A stretch of 42,598 nt of DNA from Pseudomonadota bacterium. Lineage in GTDB: Bacteria > Desulfobacterota > Binatia > UBA1149. The translations under genes and the position numbers were made by a program. Positions 31,877 to 40,008 of the stretch are shown here, piece by piece (within the stretch, counting starts at the first letter, position 1; every line of letters begins with the position of its first letter). The stretch lies in contig JACNKC010000079.1 in the NCBI GenBank assembly GCA_014382245.1, positions 1-42,598 on the forward strand, read 5' to 3'. The notes under the pieces were generated by a model. That model searched no databases, was not told where the DNA came from, and saw nothing but the letters and a program-made list of their open reading frames with translations.

Positions 31877-33135
31877 GGAATGCGGATCTCCCCGCCGGTC
31901 ATGCCCGCTTCTTCTATGGTGTGCAGGTGGCGGCCGTCGCGCGCGTCGAGCACGCCGATGACGCCGATCTCGCCGTGGCGCAGGAACAGCAGTGGCTCGT
32001 CGTCCTGGCTCACCACTACCCTGTGGGCTCCCATTGATGGTGTGAAGAAACTGAGCACGCGATAGGCCAGGCTGTCGGGGGCGAGTCCGAGCACCGGGCG
32101 CAGGAAGGCGGGCAGAAGCGCGGGTATCTCAAAGGTATCTATGCGCGCGTGGTTTTCGGTGTCGTAGACCCAGATTTCGCTGCCGGCGTCCTTGTGCGAG
32201 CCGCGCTGGCCCTGGTGCACCAGCGAGTACAGGCGGCGGCTGTCGCGGTGCAGCGCGAGGTGCTGGGAGCCGCCCACCAACCAGGAATCGGCACGCTCTC
32301 GGTCGGTCATGAGCGACCAGCGCGCCACCAGCGAGGGCTTGTCGCCGGTAAACTCGACCTCGTGAAGGTAGCCGTCGAACGAAGCGAAGAGCCAGCGACT
32401 GCCGTCGCGCGCGCCTTTTTCGCTGAGAGGGTCTGCGACCACGTCGAAGAAGGGCTCGCTGCGCCTGGTCTCGGCGGCGCTGCCGTCGTCGGCCAGGGTG
32501 ATGGCCAGGGCGGCGCCGTCACCGCAGAGCATGCCGAAGCTGCGCCGCCCGGTGGGGTACACCAGTGAACAGCCGGCCGTTGGGATCTCGGCTGCGAAGC
32601 GTCGTTGTTCGAGGTCAACGACAGTCACCGAACCTGACTGCACGAGGTTGAGCACCACGAGGAAACGCTCGTCGTCGAGCAGGGCCGACAGCGCGACCCC
32701 GTGTCCGGCCTCCGCCCCCTTGGTGGGCAGTTCGATCTCGCCCGTGACCGCGAGCGTGTGGAGATCGTAGATGGTCACGTAGTCGATTCGCTCGCCGCGG
32801 TGGCCGCGATCGTAGACCGGTTCGACCACGTAGACCTCGCGCCTCGAGTGGGACGTGTGCGGTGCCACACCCCCCAGCGTCCAGGTGATGTCGACCATGC
32901 CCAGCGCCTGCCCGTTGTCGCCGTCAAACAGTATGCTGTGGCGAAACAGGCGGTCGCCCACCCACAGCGCGTGCGGGCCGAGCTCCGGGCGCACGCTTTC
33001 GACCACACCGTGCGGGTCCTGGGTAACGATGGGCGCCTCGGGCGCAGACGGCCAGGCGGTGTCGGCGGCTGGGCCGAGGGCAAATAAAATCGCGGCAAAC
33101 AGCGCTGGCAGTAGTGCTTTCACGGGCGAAAGCAC
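31873..33135 (-). CDS. mauB: Amine dehydrogenase large subunit, MauB/AauB-like beta-propeller
   Basis: 420 residues. Signal peptide (VKALLPALFAAILFALGPAA) then a seven-bladed propeller pattern of repeated VVDL/VYDTE/TIYDLHT strands. Landmarks of the amine dehydrogenase heavy chain are GMVDITW, HTSHSRREVYVVEPVYDRG, YVTIYDLHTL, GCSLVYPTGRRSF and SEIWVYDTENH. It binds the TTQ small subunit in an alpha2-beta2 periplasmic complex. GTG 33135 is the longest start and a GTG at 33123 removes four residues; neither has a strong ribosome site. First gene of the mauBEDA-cytochrome operon. No mauF, mauG or amicyanin gene lies in the window. Confidence 0.9.
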   Translation of the reverse strand: MLSPVKALLPALFAAILFALGPAADTAWPSAPEAPIVTQDPHGVVESVRPELGPHALWVGDRLFRHSILFDGDNGQALGMVDITWTLGGVAPHTSHSRREVYVVEPVYDRGHRGERIDYVTIYDLHTLAVTGEIELPTKGAEAGHGVALSALLDDERFLVVLNLVQSGSVTVVDLEQRRFAAEIPTAGCSLVYPTGRRSFGMLCGDGAALAITLADDGSAAETRRSEPFFDVVADPLSEKGARDGSRWLFASFDGYLHEVEFTGDKPSLVARWSLMTDRERADSWLVGGSQHLALHRDSRRLYSLVHQGQRGSHKDAGSEIWVYDTENHARIDTFEIPALLPAFLRPVLGLAPDSLAYRVLSFFTPSMGAHRVVVSQDDEPLLFLRHGEIGVIGVLDARDGRHLHTIEEAGMTGGEIRIP

Positions 33136-33164
33136 AGCCTAGTTACGCGGCCGGCATGAGGCAA

Positions 33165-33178
33165 GGCGGCTCGCCGCC
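33165..33178 (-). terminator. Short GC hairpin after the FKBP-type gene
   Basis: GGCGGC and GCCGCC are separated by two bases (33165-33178). On the minus strand, TTGCC follows the stem. It lies between the FKBP gene end (33211) and mauB start (33135). With almost no T run it is a weak terminator candidate. Confidence 0.3.
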
Positions 33179-33210
33179 CGGTAATCGCGCTGCAGGCTGC
33201 CGCCGCCGGC

Positions 33211-33738
33211 CTACTCGACGCCGACTATCTTGACGTCGAAGGTCAGGTCCTTGCCGGCCAGCGGGTGGTTGAAATCAATCACGGCCGTTTCGTCTTTGAT
33301 TTCGACTACGCGCACCGGACGACGGCTGCCGTCGGGCGCTCCCACCACGAGCATCGTTCCGGCTTCGCGGGCTTCTTCGGGTATCTGCGCCAGCTCGACC
33401 TGGCGGAAGGCCTCTTCGTCGATTTCACCGTAGCCATCGGAAGCCGAAAGCTTGACCTGCTTGCTCTCGCCCTCCGCGAGTCCGGCCAGGGCTGCTTCGA
33501 GGGCCGGCAGGATCTCGTTGCCACCCTGGGTGTAGACCATCGGGTCCCGGCCCTCGCTGCTGTCGGCCGTCGAGCCGTCGTCGAGCTTGAGCGTGTACTC
33601 TATAGAAACCTTGCTACCTTCCTTGACCACCTTGGACTCCTTGTCGTTGTCTTGCGCGTAAGCGGCCGAGGCCACCAGTACTGCCAGCAGGCCGGGGGTT
33701 GCGATCCGTGCAACGGTTGTAATGGTTTTAGTTTTCAT
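33211..33738 (-). CDS. Exported FKBP-type peptidyl-prolyl isomerase, SlyD-like
   Basis: 175 residues. Signal peptide (ARIATPGLLAVLVASAAYAQ) sends it to the periplasm. The FKBP core begins VSIEYTLKLDDGSTADSS and the usual catalytic-strand motif DPMVYTQGGNEILPALEAAL follows; the inserted flap and the C-terminal VIDFNHPLAGKDLTFDVKI are SlyD-type. SlyD family members combine prolyl isomerase and chaperone activity. No metal-binding His-rich tail is present. ATG 33738 follows AAAGGAG. It sits 50 bases after the helicase gene on the same strand. Folding help for the many exported redox proteins nearby is plausible but unproven. Confidence 0.9.
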   Translation of the reverse strand: MKTKTITTVARIATPGLLAVLVASAAYAQDNDKESKVVKEGSKVSIEYTLKLDDGSTADSSEGRDPMVYTQGGNEILPALEAALAGLAEGESKQVKLSASDGYGEIDEEAFRQVELAQIPEEAREAGTMLVVGAPDGSRRPVRVVEIKDETAVIDFNHPLAGKDLTFDVKIVGVE

Positions 33739-33788
33739 AACGGGACTCCTTTCTCCAGTTTCGCTCTCGTTCGTTGCGCTCGATCGGT

Positions 33789-35192
33789 TCAGGACGCTCT
33801 TGCGACCCGGTTGCTGCGACGGCGCCCGCCGCCCGGTCCGGCTCCCTTGCTGTTCGAATCGCGGCCGTGTCGCTGGGGGTGGGTCGACTTGCTGGGCCCG
33901 CCGCCCGACGAGTTGTGCTTGCCGTTGCGCTGCGCGTGGACGTAGCGCTTTTCGTCGTCGGGTTGCGTCTCGAAGCCATCGACCACGCGGCGCTTGATCT
34001 TCACACCCAGCTTTCGCTCTATGGCCTTGACCTGCTGCGCGTCCTCCCTGGCTACAAAAGTATAGGCCTTGCCGCTGCGCTCGGCCCTGCCCGTGCGCCC
34101 TATGCGGTGCGTGTAAGCGTCTGGCGTGTTGGGAATGTCAAAATTGATTACGTGCGAGATGCCGGCCACGTCGATGCCGCGGGCGGCGATGTCGGTGGCC
34201 ACGAGCACGCTGAAGCGCCCGTCACGAAAACCCTTCATGGCCCGGTCGCGCTGGCCCTGCGTCATGTTGCCTTGCAGTGCCACGGCCTCGTGCCCCTTGT
34301 TGCTCAACTGCTGGGCGAGCTTTTTGGCCCTGTGCTTGGTGCGCGAAAAAACGATGCCTGACTTGAAGTCGTCGCCGTCGAGCAGGTGCAGCAGCAGGTC
34401 TACCTTGCGCGTCGCTGCCACCGGGTAGAGCGCGTGCTCTATGGTCTCGATCGGCGCGGAATGCTCAAGCTCAAACACTTCGGGTTTGTACAGAACCTGG
34501 TTGGCCAGCTTGCGTATGGCCGACGGCATGGTGGCCGAGAACATCAGGTTCTGTCGGTCATCGGGCAAAGCGGCGATGATCTTGCGGATGTCGGGAAGAA
34601 ATCCCATGTCGAACATGTGGTCGGCCTCGTCGATGACCAGCGTCTCCACGTGCGAAAGGTCAACGAAGCCCCTTCCGAAGAGGTCGAGCAGGCGCCCGGG
34701 ACAGGCCACGATGATGTCGGGCTTGGCCTTCAGTCCCCTGATCTGGGTGCCGGCCGACACCCCGCCGAACACGGTGATGACCTTGGCCTTGGTAAACTTT
34801 GCCAGCAGGCGGGTCTCGGCCTGTATCTGCATGGCCAGCTCTCGGGTGGGCGCCAGTATGAGCGCGCGCGGACCGCGGCGGGGGTCGGTGACGATGCGTT
34901 GCAGTATGGGCAGCACGAAGGCGGCGGTCTTGCCGGTGCCGGTCTGGGCCAGGCCCAGTACGTCGTAGCCTTCGAGCGCTGATGGGATGGTGGCCGCCTG
35001 TACCGGGCGGGGCGTGACGAAGCCGGCCTCCTTGATGCTGCGGCGAAGCGTGTCGTCGAGCGGCAGCTGCTCAAAAGCGGTCACCGTATCAGGAGAGCCG
35101 CCGTGGTTGGGGGCAGGCATGTCGGGAATAACATGGTCGGAAGGGGAAGTGCCAGGAATAGAGGCGTCAGGAATAGAGGTAGTATCGTTCAT
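33789..35192 (-). CDS. rhlE: DEAD-box ATP-dependent RNA helicase, RhlE-like
   Basis: 467 residues. Helicase motifs in order: AQTGTGKT (82-89), PTRELA (115-120), DEAD (188-191), SAT, and the C-terminal HRIGRTGR arginine motif. The Q motif region FEQLPLDDTLRRSIKEAGF precedes motif I. A 30-residue N-terminal extension has a repeated SIPDASIPGTS phrase. A basic, Gly/Ser/His-rich tail (NSSGGGPSKSTHPQRHGRD, GGGRRRSNRVARAS) is typical of RNA-binding RhlE tails. It unwinds RNA in ribosome assembly and mRNA turnover, often raised in the cold. The leader upstream is about 165 nt and structured. Confidence 0.95.
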   Translation of the reverse strand: MNDTTSIPDASIPGTSPSDHVIPDMPAPNHGGSPDTVTAFEQLPLDDTLRRSIKEAGFVTPRPVQAATIPSALEGYDVLGLAQTGTGKTAAFVLPILQRIVTDPRRGPRALILAPTRELAMQIQAETRLLAKFTKAKVITVFGGVSAGTQIRGLKAKPDIIVACPGRLLDLFGRGFVDLSHVETLVIDEADHMFDMGFLPDIRKIIAALPDDRQNLMFSATMPSAIRKLANQVLYKPEVFELEHSAPIETIEHALYPVAATRKVDLLLHLLDGDDFKSGIVFSRTKHRAKKLAQQLSNKGHEAVALQGNMTQGQRDRAMKGFRDGRFSVLVATDIAARGIDVAGISHVINFDIPNTPDAYTHRIGRTGRAERSGKAYTFVAREDAQQVKAIERKLGVKIKRRVVDGFETQPDDEKRYVHAQRNGKHNSSGGGPSKSTHPQRHGRDSNSKGAGPGGGRRRSNRVARAS

Positions 35193-35363
35193 TGAAAATA
35201 ATTAACTCGTGGATGGACGTACACATTCGGTGTACCCACCGGTAGATTCAGACCCGTACAACAGAGAAGGGTGTGGATTTATTGAAACACGGCGCGATCT
35301 TCCTGAAGAAGCGATCCTGCTGTGCGCCGCCAGTCGCCGGAAGGGCGACCATCAGAGACTGAT
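35193..35363 (-). other. Structured leader of the RNA helicase gene
   Basis: The predicted transcript start near 35357 gives a leader of about 165 nt. On the minus strand it can form GTCGCC-CTTCC-GGCGAC and GTACAC-CGAAT-GTGTAC stems plus a CTTC-rich imperfect stem around GATCGCTTCTTCAGGAAGATCG. Long structured leaders on DEAD-box helicase mRNAs are known in csdA/deaD, where they give temperature or auto-control. No known riboswitch was recognised. Confidence 0.4.
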
Positions 35364-35392
35364 TATATAGCCGGACCCTGCTGCCGGCGCAA
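35364..35392 (-). promoter_or_regulatory. Sigma-70-like promoter for the RNA helicase gene
   Basis: On the minus strand TTGCGC (35392-35387) and TATATA (35369-35364, continuing AT) are separated by 17 bp. The TATAAT-like -10 is the most AT-rich hexamer in this stretch. Start of transcription would be near 35357, giving a leader of about 165 nt before ATG 35192. Confidence 0.55.
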
Positions 35393-35433
35393 GCGCAATC
35401 GAACTCAGCTCGCATTGTAAGCCCTGCAGGACC

Positions 35434-35460
35434 CAAAAACAGGCCTCATCGAGGAGCCTG
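35434..35460 (-). terminator. Intrinsic terminator after the lamin-tail protein gene
   Basis: On the minus strand CAGG-(CT)-CCTC, loop GAT, GAGG-CCTG form an 8-bp stem with a two-base bulge, followed by TTTTTGG. It lies 44 bases after the stop at 35504 and before the helicase promoter, so it separates the two minus-strand genes. Confidence 0.7.
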
Positions 35461-35503
35461 CTCGGCTGATGGCGAGTACCGGCAAGTGCTTAAGCAGCTC
35501 GAG

Positions 35504-38038
35504 TTAAGGGCAACTGCCGTTAGCAGCCCCATCGTCGAAGAGGTCGCAGTCGATGATCGCAGCGGTAGCCATGCTGATGCCGCGGCAGGCTCGGCATTGA
35601 ACAGACGAATTGACGCAAGCCGCGAGATCCGAAGCTGTCGCCGCGGCGCAACCCGGAAACGCAGAGGCCAGTGAGATCCCGGGATTGACGCACTTTTTTG
35701 TGATGTCCTTTAATACCTTGCCGCTTGCCGGATCACATACCTTGGCGATCTTCCCCCGCGGGTCCGATCCAATGCAGGCTCCGATGGCGGTACTGTTCTG
35801 AATATTACCGTACTTTAGACCGCTTTTTTCGCACTTGTTGAAGACCTTGAGAAAGGTGTCGGCACACTTCGTCGCGGTGCCGACAACCGCAAGCTGGCAG
35901 CGTGAGGCAATGCGATCGTCGACCTCGGTCACCATCGCTGTGTCGGGTTCAGGCCCTACAAGATCCTGCAGCCGGTTCAGTACTTGTCGCGTGGCGGCCA
36001 GGTTGAAGGATTCAACGTTGGTAACGCCAAAGAAAGGATGGGTCGGGAGGCCACCGGAATCGCTGCGGGTGCAGCGCTTGTTGAAGTCCTTGAGGCTTTT
36101 CGCTTTGGATTTAGCGATCCTGTTTTTTCGATCGGCGACCAGGCATTCAGCGAGCGAAAGAGAACCGAGTCTGCCCCGGGCGTGGTCCTTGATGCAAGCA
36201 CCTATGTCTTTTCCGGTGTCGCTCGCGACCTTCGTCAGGTCTTTACCGAGCGAGTTCATACAACTCTGTTGGCCACGGGTGGGTGGGCCGATGGTCGAGT
36301 TTGGTGCTCCCGGCGTACTCGAACCGACTATGTTAGCCGCCCAGCTGGTGGGCTGGCCCGCAAAGTTGAGGGGGTTGCTTCTTTCCAGCGACGCACCACT
36401 ACCATCGGCCGCTGCCGGCCAATCGCCGAAGTCAGAATACTCTACTTCATCTATGATCACTTGCGGTACATAGGGCCCGGGAGTTACGAGGTCACCGCAG
36501 ATGGCGCCGTTGGATTCGGGGGCGTCGGGCTTACGCATGCGCACGGTGTCCGAAAAGTTGTCGAGGCGGCCCGTGTAGGGGCCGACAATTACGACAGATG
36601 GATCGAGTCCGTAAAGATTACGAAAATCGGCCAGGTCACTGGGCGCCAATTGTGGATCGAAGCTCACGATCAGCAGGAACCCGTCTGCCGGGATCGAGGT
36701 TCCCAGGGTGAAGTTGTAGTCCACTCCCCCGGTGAGTCGCCACGGATGAACCCCGTCCAATCCGTAGTCAGTGAAGAGGTCCACGGTCGTGCCCGAAGGG
36801 TTGTAGAGTTCTACAAACTCGCCGTTGATGGTCAGTCCTGTCACGGGCGGGTGGTACATGATCTCGTTCACGATAACTTCGGCCGTTAGCGGCTTTTCGT
36901 TGGCATAGGCGTAGGTAGGCTCGCTCAGGCGCATTACGGGGCCAACGGCGTCAGGAAAACGCCCGAAAGAGACGCCGTTTTCGATCGCTCCAAACTCGGC
37001 GTAGTCTCTCGCCCCGGTCAGCACGCCGTCAACCGCCTCCGAGAGAACCACTTGATCGCCGCAGGCCGAACTGAATGCGAATAACAGGGCGTCCTGGTCC
37101 AGGACGACGTACCCCCCACTGGGTATGACCGTGGGGGAAGGGATTTCGTACTTGCTGAGATTCGAAAGACTGTCGGAGAGCAACCATCCTCCTACGTCGA
37201 TGGGAGAGCTGGAGGAATTGTATATTTCAACCCAGTCGATACCGGGATCCGAGTGCGTGAATACCTCGTTGATGCGTATGTCAGTGAGCTGGGCGAATGG
37301 TACGACGCTGCGCAGCGCGCCAAAATTCTGTGCACTGGTCCCGGCGTTGAACACGTTGGCCTCGCCGAAAGTGCTGGAGGATCCATCATTGTATTTGGAC
37401 GTCGGGGTTATCGCGGAGCTAGGATTCTGTTCGAGCTTGAAAATCTCTGTAGAGCCGATTCTGTTCACAGGCCGAATTCCTTCGCCGGCAGGGCCGAATA
37501 CCACCGCCCCCGAGTCGTTTATTATCGTTATCTGCGAATCGCTATTGGATACTTTCCAGTTTGCGATCGCCGGATCGCAGGACGGCGCTACGCACTCAAC
37601 GGTGACATAGGTCCCGGCGGTATCCGCTGCCGCGCGGACGTTTACCCACCATTTGCCGAGCAGGGGCTGCAACTCGGGCACGTTGTTACCGAGTTTTTCG
37701 GAGAGTGTGATGATCGTGCCGCTTCGCAGGTTTGACCAGAGATCGGCATTGGTCAGTCGAAGTAAAAAGGATTCTTCAGCCAGTGGGACACCGGCGTTAT
37801 TGACGACCAGGACCTGCCAGTTGCGCATGTCGAGACCGTCCTGGATTACGACCAGCTCGATCCAGTCGCCACCGTTGCCCGATCGTCTTCCCCAGTATGG
37901 GTCGGAAGCCGCGTTAGCGAGGAAGCTGTTGCCGTCCACCGCATTGTATTCGTTCAGTATCACCGGCGCCGACTGAACCGGAGCAGCAAAAAAAGCGAAC
38001 ACGAGAATAAGTGCCGGCAGAGATGCTCGTCGTTTCAT
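35504..38038 (-). CDS. Secreted lamin-tail-domain protein with C-terminal Cys-rich modules
   Basis: 844 residues. Signal peptide MKRRASLPALILVFAFFAAP to about QSAP. At least three LTD-like immunoglobulin-type domains are seen: ILNEYNAVDG with WIELVV (about 27-130), RINEVFTHSDPGIDWVEIYN with WLLSDS (about 260-370), and VNEIMYHPPV with EFVELYNPSG (about 385-570). LTDs bind surfaces or nucleic acid and occur in exported bacterial proteins, often near CotH kinases; no kinase motif is seen here. The last 250 residues are lysine- and cysteine-rich repeats (CIKDHARGRLG, KSLKDFNKRC, CADTFLKVFNKC, DITKKC) and end CDLFDDGAANGSCP. ATG 38038 with an AGGGGG box is used, not the upstream in-frame codon. 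Divergent from the VTC gene. Confidence 0.85.
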   Translation of the reverse strand: MKRRASLPALILVFAFFAAPVQSAPVILNEYNAVDGNSFLANAASDPYWGRRSGNGGDWIELVVIQDGLDMRNWQVLVVNNAGVPLAEESFLLRLTNADLWSNLRSGTIITLSEKLGNNVPELQPLLGKWWVNVRAAADTAGTYVTVECVAPSCDPAIANWKVSNSDSQITIINDSGAVVFGPAGEGIRPVNRIGSTEIFKLEQNPSSAITPTSKYNDGSSSTFGEANVFNAGTSAQNFGALRSVVPFAQLTDIRINEVFTHSDPGIDWVEIYNSSSSPIDVGGWLLSDSLSNLSKYEIPSPTVIPSGGYVVLDQDALLFAFSSACGDQVVLSEAVDGVLTGARDYAEFGAIENGVSFGRFPDAVGPVMRLSEPTYAYANEKPLTAEVIVNEIMYHPPVTGLTINGEFVELYNPSGTTVDLFTDYGLDGVHPWRLTGGVDYNFTLGTSIPADGFLLIVSFDPQLAPSDLADFRNLYGLDPSVVIVGPYTGRLDNFSDTVRMRKPDAPESNGAICGDLVTPGPYVPQVIIDEVEYSDFGDWPAAADGSGASLERSNPLNFAGQPTSWAANIVGSSTPGAPNSTIGPPTRGQQSCMNSLGKDLTKVASDTGKDIGACIKDHARGRLGSLSLAECLVADRKNRIAKSKAKSLKDFNKRCTRSDSGGLPTHPFFGVTNVESFNLAATRQVLNRLQDLVGPEPDTAMVTEVDDRIASRCQLAVVGTATKCADTFLKVFNKCEKSGLKYGNIQNSTAIGACIGSDPRGKIAKVCDPASGKVLKDITKKCVNPGISLASAFPGCAAATASDLAACVNSSVQCRACRGISMATAAIIDCDLFDDGAANGSCP

Positions 38039-38054
38039 GGCTTGTGCCCCCTGC

Positions 38055-38073
38055 ATCCAGCGAATCGCTGGAT
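38055..38073 (-). promoter_or_regulatory. 19-bp inverted repeat just upstream of the LTD gene ribosome site
   Basis: ATCCAGCGA and TCGCTGGAT flank one central A (38055-38073), a perfect 9+1+9 inverted repeat. It ends 17 bases upstream of the ATG at 38038, just before the AGGGGG ribosome site. It could be a dimeric repressor operator or, in RNA, a stem affecting translation (with a bulge loop too tight unless end pairs open). Confidence 0.5.
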
Positions 38074-38231
38074 CTCCGGGAGTCGCGCGCTCTCACGCGA
38101 GGAATTGCCGCTGGCCCTCCGTGGGGGGCAGTGGTCATCGAGGCAGTTGACCCATTCCAGCATTGCGTATTCCGTGGCTCTCCGGGGCAAGCCTTATCGT
38201 ACGTTGTCGGATTGCCCCAGCTCTGTACAAC

Positions 38232-38237
38232 ATTATA
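38232..38237 (-). promoter_or_regulatory. Consensus TATAAT -10 box for the LTD gene
   Basis: The minus strand reads CCCTTTATAATGTTG, with a perfect -10 hexamer. No good -35 (GACAAC at 16-18 bp is weak), so an activator may be needed. The start near 38225 would leave a leader of about 185 nt. Confidence 0.4.
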
Positions 38238-38488
38238 AAGGGTTTTTTCGCTGCGTTGTCGCTATAACTGGCCGCGCTTATCGTTTCGCCCCCCCCATGT
38301 GCTCCGGCGTTCAACGACCGAGGTTCGACTTCTCTGTATGTGTTAGAGCCGAGCCTGGGCCAATATATATCGCCTCGCCCATGAATCCCGACGGCCTGCC
38401 CGCTTAATCAATCACTACCAGGGATGTGGCGGCTGGGGTTATTGACAGGCGCTGGATAATAGAACTAGCCTTGGTTGGGCCCCTGCGA

Positions 38489-39304
38489 ATGCTTTTTTCC
38501 GGATCTGAGAATAACGGTCGAGTAGTTTCGAGGTACGAGTGTAAGTACTTCGTCTCCGAAACCGCCTGCGCGGCTATCAGGGAATACCTGGCGCCGTTCG
38601 TAAAGCCGGATGCATATGCGGCGGGCAGGGAAGGGTTCTGCTACGACGTGTGCAGCCTGTACCTCGACAGTGGTGATCTGCGCTTGTGTCGTATGACCGA
38701 AGAGGGTCACAAGAACCGCTTCAAGCTCAGGATGAGGCGCTACGCCGAGGGACCCGACGAACCGGTTTACCTGGAAATCAAACGGCGCAGCGACAACGTG
38801 GTGTTGAAAAGCCGCGGCCGTATCGACCTGGGGGGGGCCTACGGGATGTTGGAAGGGCTCGCCGGTGGCAAGCCCGATGCCGCGTCGTGGGGCGATCCGG
38901 CAAGAGCCGAGTTCGACAACCTCGCGCGCGCAGCGCAGGCCGGACCCGTTGTCAGGATCAAGTATCGGCGCGAAGCCTACGAGTCGGTCGGAAGCCAATC
39001 CCTGAGGATCACCTTCGACTCCGACTTATCATATTCGGTCACGCTCGAGAACGCCCTTTCTTTGAACGGGGGGCAATGGGTTGAGACAGACCTCGAAGGG
39101 ACGATTATGGAAATCAAGTTTACCGGTACTTTTCCGTCATGGCTGCGTCGGCTCATCGACGTGTTTCAGCTCCAGAAGCAGTCGATACCGAAGTACGTGA
39201 TGTCGATGGAGCAAGCGCAGGAGAGGGGTATCTACAGGCCGCTGGCGGACCGCTTTCTTCACAACTTTGCGTCTTCTCCCGAGACAGGGATCAAGGGGTC
39301 CTGA
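38489..39304 (+). CDS. VTC-domain (polyphosphate polymerase-like) protein
   Basis: 271 residues from ATG 38489. The VTC tunnel fold's charged strands are clear: RYECKYFV at the N-terminus, FCYDVCSLYLDS, KNRFKLRMRRY, PVYLEIKRRSDNVVLKSR, RIKYRREAYES, METKF-type MEIKFTG and a C-terminal SIPKYVMSM. Basic residues on alternating strands bind nucleotide triphosphate or polyphosphate, and the acidic ones bind metal. In yeast this domain makes polyphosphate; bacterial homologues next to DUF4956 are mostly uncharacterised. An upstream GTG at 38426 gives 21 more residues. Followed by DUF4956 with three bases between, so the pair is an operon. Confidence 0.88.
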   Translation: MLFSGSENNGRVVSRYECKYFVSETACAAIREYLAPFVKPDAYAAGREGFCYDVCSLYLDSGDLRLCRMTEEGHKNRFKLRMRRYAEGPDEPVYLEIKRRSDNVVLKSRGRIDLGGAYGMLEGLAGGKPDAASWGDPARAEFDNLARAAQAGPVVRIKYRREAYESVGSQSLRITFDSDLSYSVTLENALSLNGGQWVETDLEGTIMEIKFTGTFPSWLRRLIDVFQLQKQSIPKYVMSMEQAQERGIYRPLADRFLHNFASSPETGIKGS

Positions 39305-39307
39305 TCC

Positions 39308-40003
39308 ATGGGTGCATTGATAGATGTTCTCGAGAGATCCAGCGGCGCCGCTCCCGCGGACGTTATGGAGACCCTGCTGTTGTGCGCGTTGCTCGGGCTG
39401 GTGCTCGGCCAGCTGATCGCCTGGGCCTATGTTCTGACCCACACCGGACTTTCGTACTCGCGGTCTTTCACCCAGTCGTTGGTATTATTGACGCTCGTTG
39501 TCAGCTTGGTGATGCTGGTAATAGGCAACAACATTATCACTGCTTTTGGCTTGATAGGGGCGCTGGCGATCATCCGCTTCCGCAACGTGCTCAAGGATAC
39601 CAAGGACATGGTGTTCGTATTTCTCTCCCTGGTGGTGGGCATGGCGATCGGCTCTGGCAAGTACCTGACCGCGGGCGTGGGAACAATCACGATCATCATC
39701 GTAATGCTCTATCTCCACGTCACCTCTTTTGGCACCAAGTCGAAGATAGATGGACACGTGAGCTTCGTTGTGTCGCACGGTGGTGGCGATGACGACTGCT
39801 ACGCGGGAGCCTTCAGGCGTTTTTGCCGGGTTTTCAAAGTGGTGTCGGTGCGCCAGACCGGTACCGCTGGGGTTTCTGAATACGTGATCGAGGTCAGGCT
39901 GCGTGATCTCGATCGCAGCCGCGAGCTGGTAGACTCGCTCATGGGTATTCCGGAAGTTACCAACGTAGCGCTGGTCATGAATAACAAGCTGTCGGAGGTT
40001 TGA
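39308..40003 (+). CDS. DUF4956 membrane protein
   Basis: 231 residues. Four transmembrane helices in the first 140 residues (TLLLCALLGLVLGQLIAWAYV, SLVLLTLVVSLVMLVIG, LIGALAIIRFRNVLKD, VGTITIIIVMLYLHV) include GALAIIRFRN, the hallmark of DUF4956 (also seen in MgtC-like folds). A cytosolic ferredoxin-like C-terminal domain (FKVVSVRQTG, YVIEVRLRDLDRSRELVDSLMGIPEVTNVALV) follows. DUF4956 and VTC proteins are recurrent neighbours in bacteria; function unknown, perhaps polyphosphate or phosphate handling at the membrane. ATG 39308 lies three bases after the VTC stop. Confidence 0.9.
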   Translation: MGALIDVLERSSGAAPADVMETLLLCALLGLVLGQLIAWAYVLTHTGLSYSRSFTQSLVLLTLVVSLVMLVIGNNIITAFGLIGALAIIRFRNVLKDTKDMVFVFLSLVVGMAIGSGKYLTAGVGTITIIIVMLYLHVTSFGTKSKIDGHVSFVVSHGGGDDDCYAGAFRRFCRVFKVVSVRQTGTAGVSEYVIEVRLRDLDRSRELVDSLMGIPEVTNVALVMNNKLSEV

Positions 40004-40008
40004 GATTG

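Larger units (their letters stand above)
38039..38488. other. 450-bp divergent intergenic region between LTD and VTC genes
   Basis: No convincing gene is seen; a 121-codon frame at 38042-38407 has no family signal or ribosome site. The region holds a 19-bp inverted repeat near the LTD start, a perfect TATAAT on the minus strand at 38232-38237, a CGCG/CGCG stem near 38085-38100, and an AT-rich CAATATATAT at 38361-38370 that could serve the plus-strand genes. It is probably the control region of both transcripts. Confidence 0.6.

Noticed and set aside
38042-38407. 121-codon frame in the LTD/VTC intergenic region
   Set aside because: No ribosome site or recognisable sequence, and it covers the probable promoters and the inverted repeat.
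38441-38466. TTGACA with GATAAT as a promoter for the VTC gene
   Set aside because: The two hexamers are only about 7 bp apart; at the correct 17 bp spacing the -10 position reads CTAGCC.
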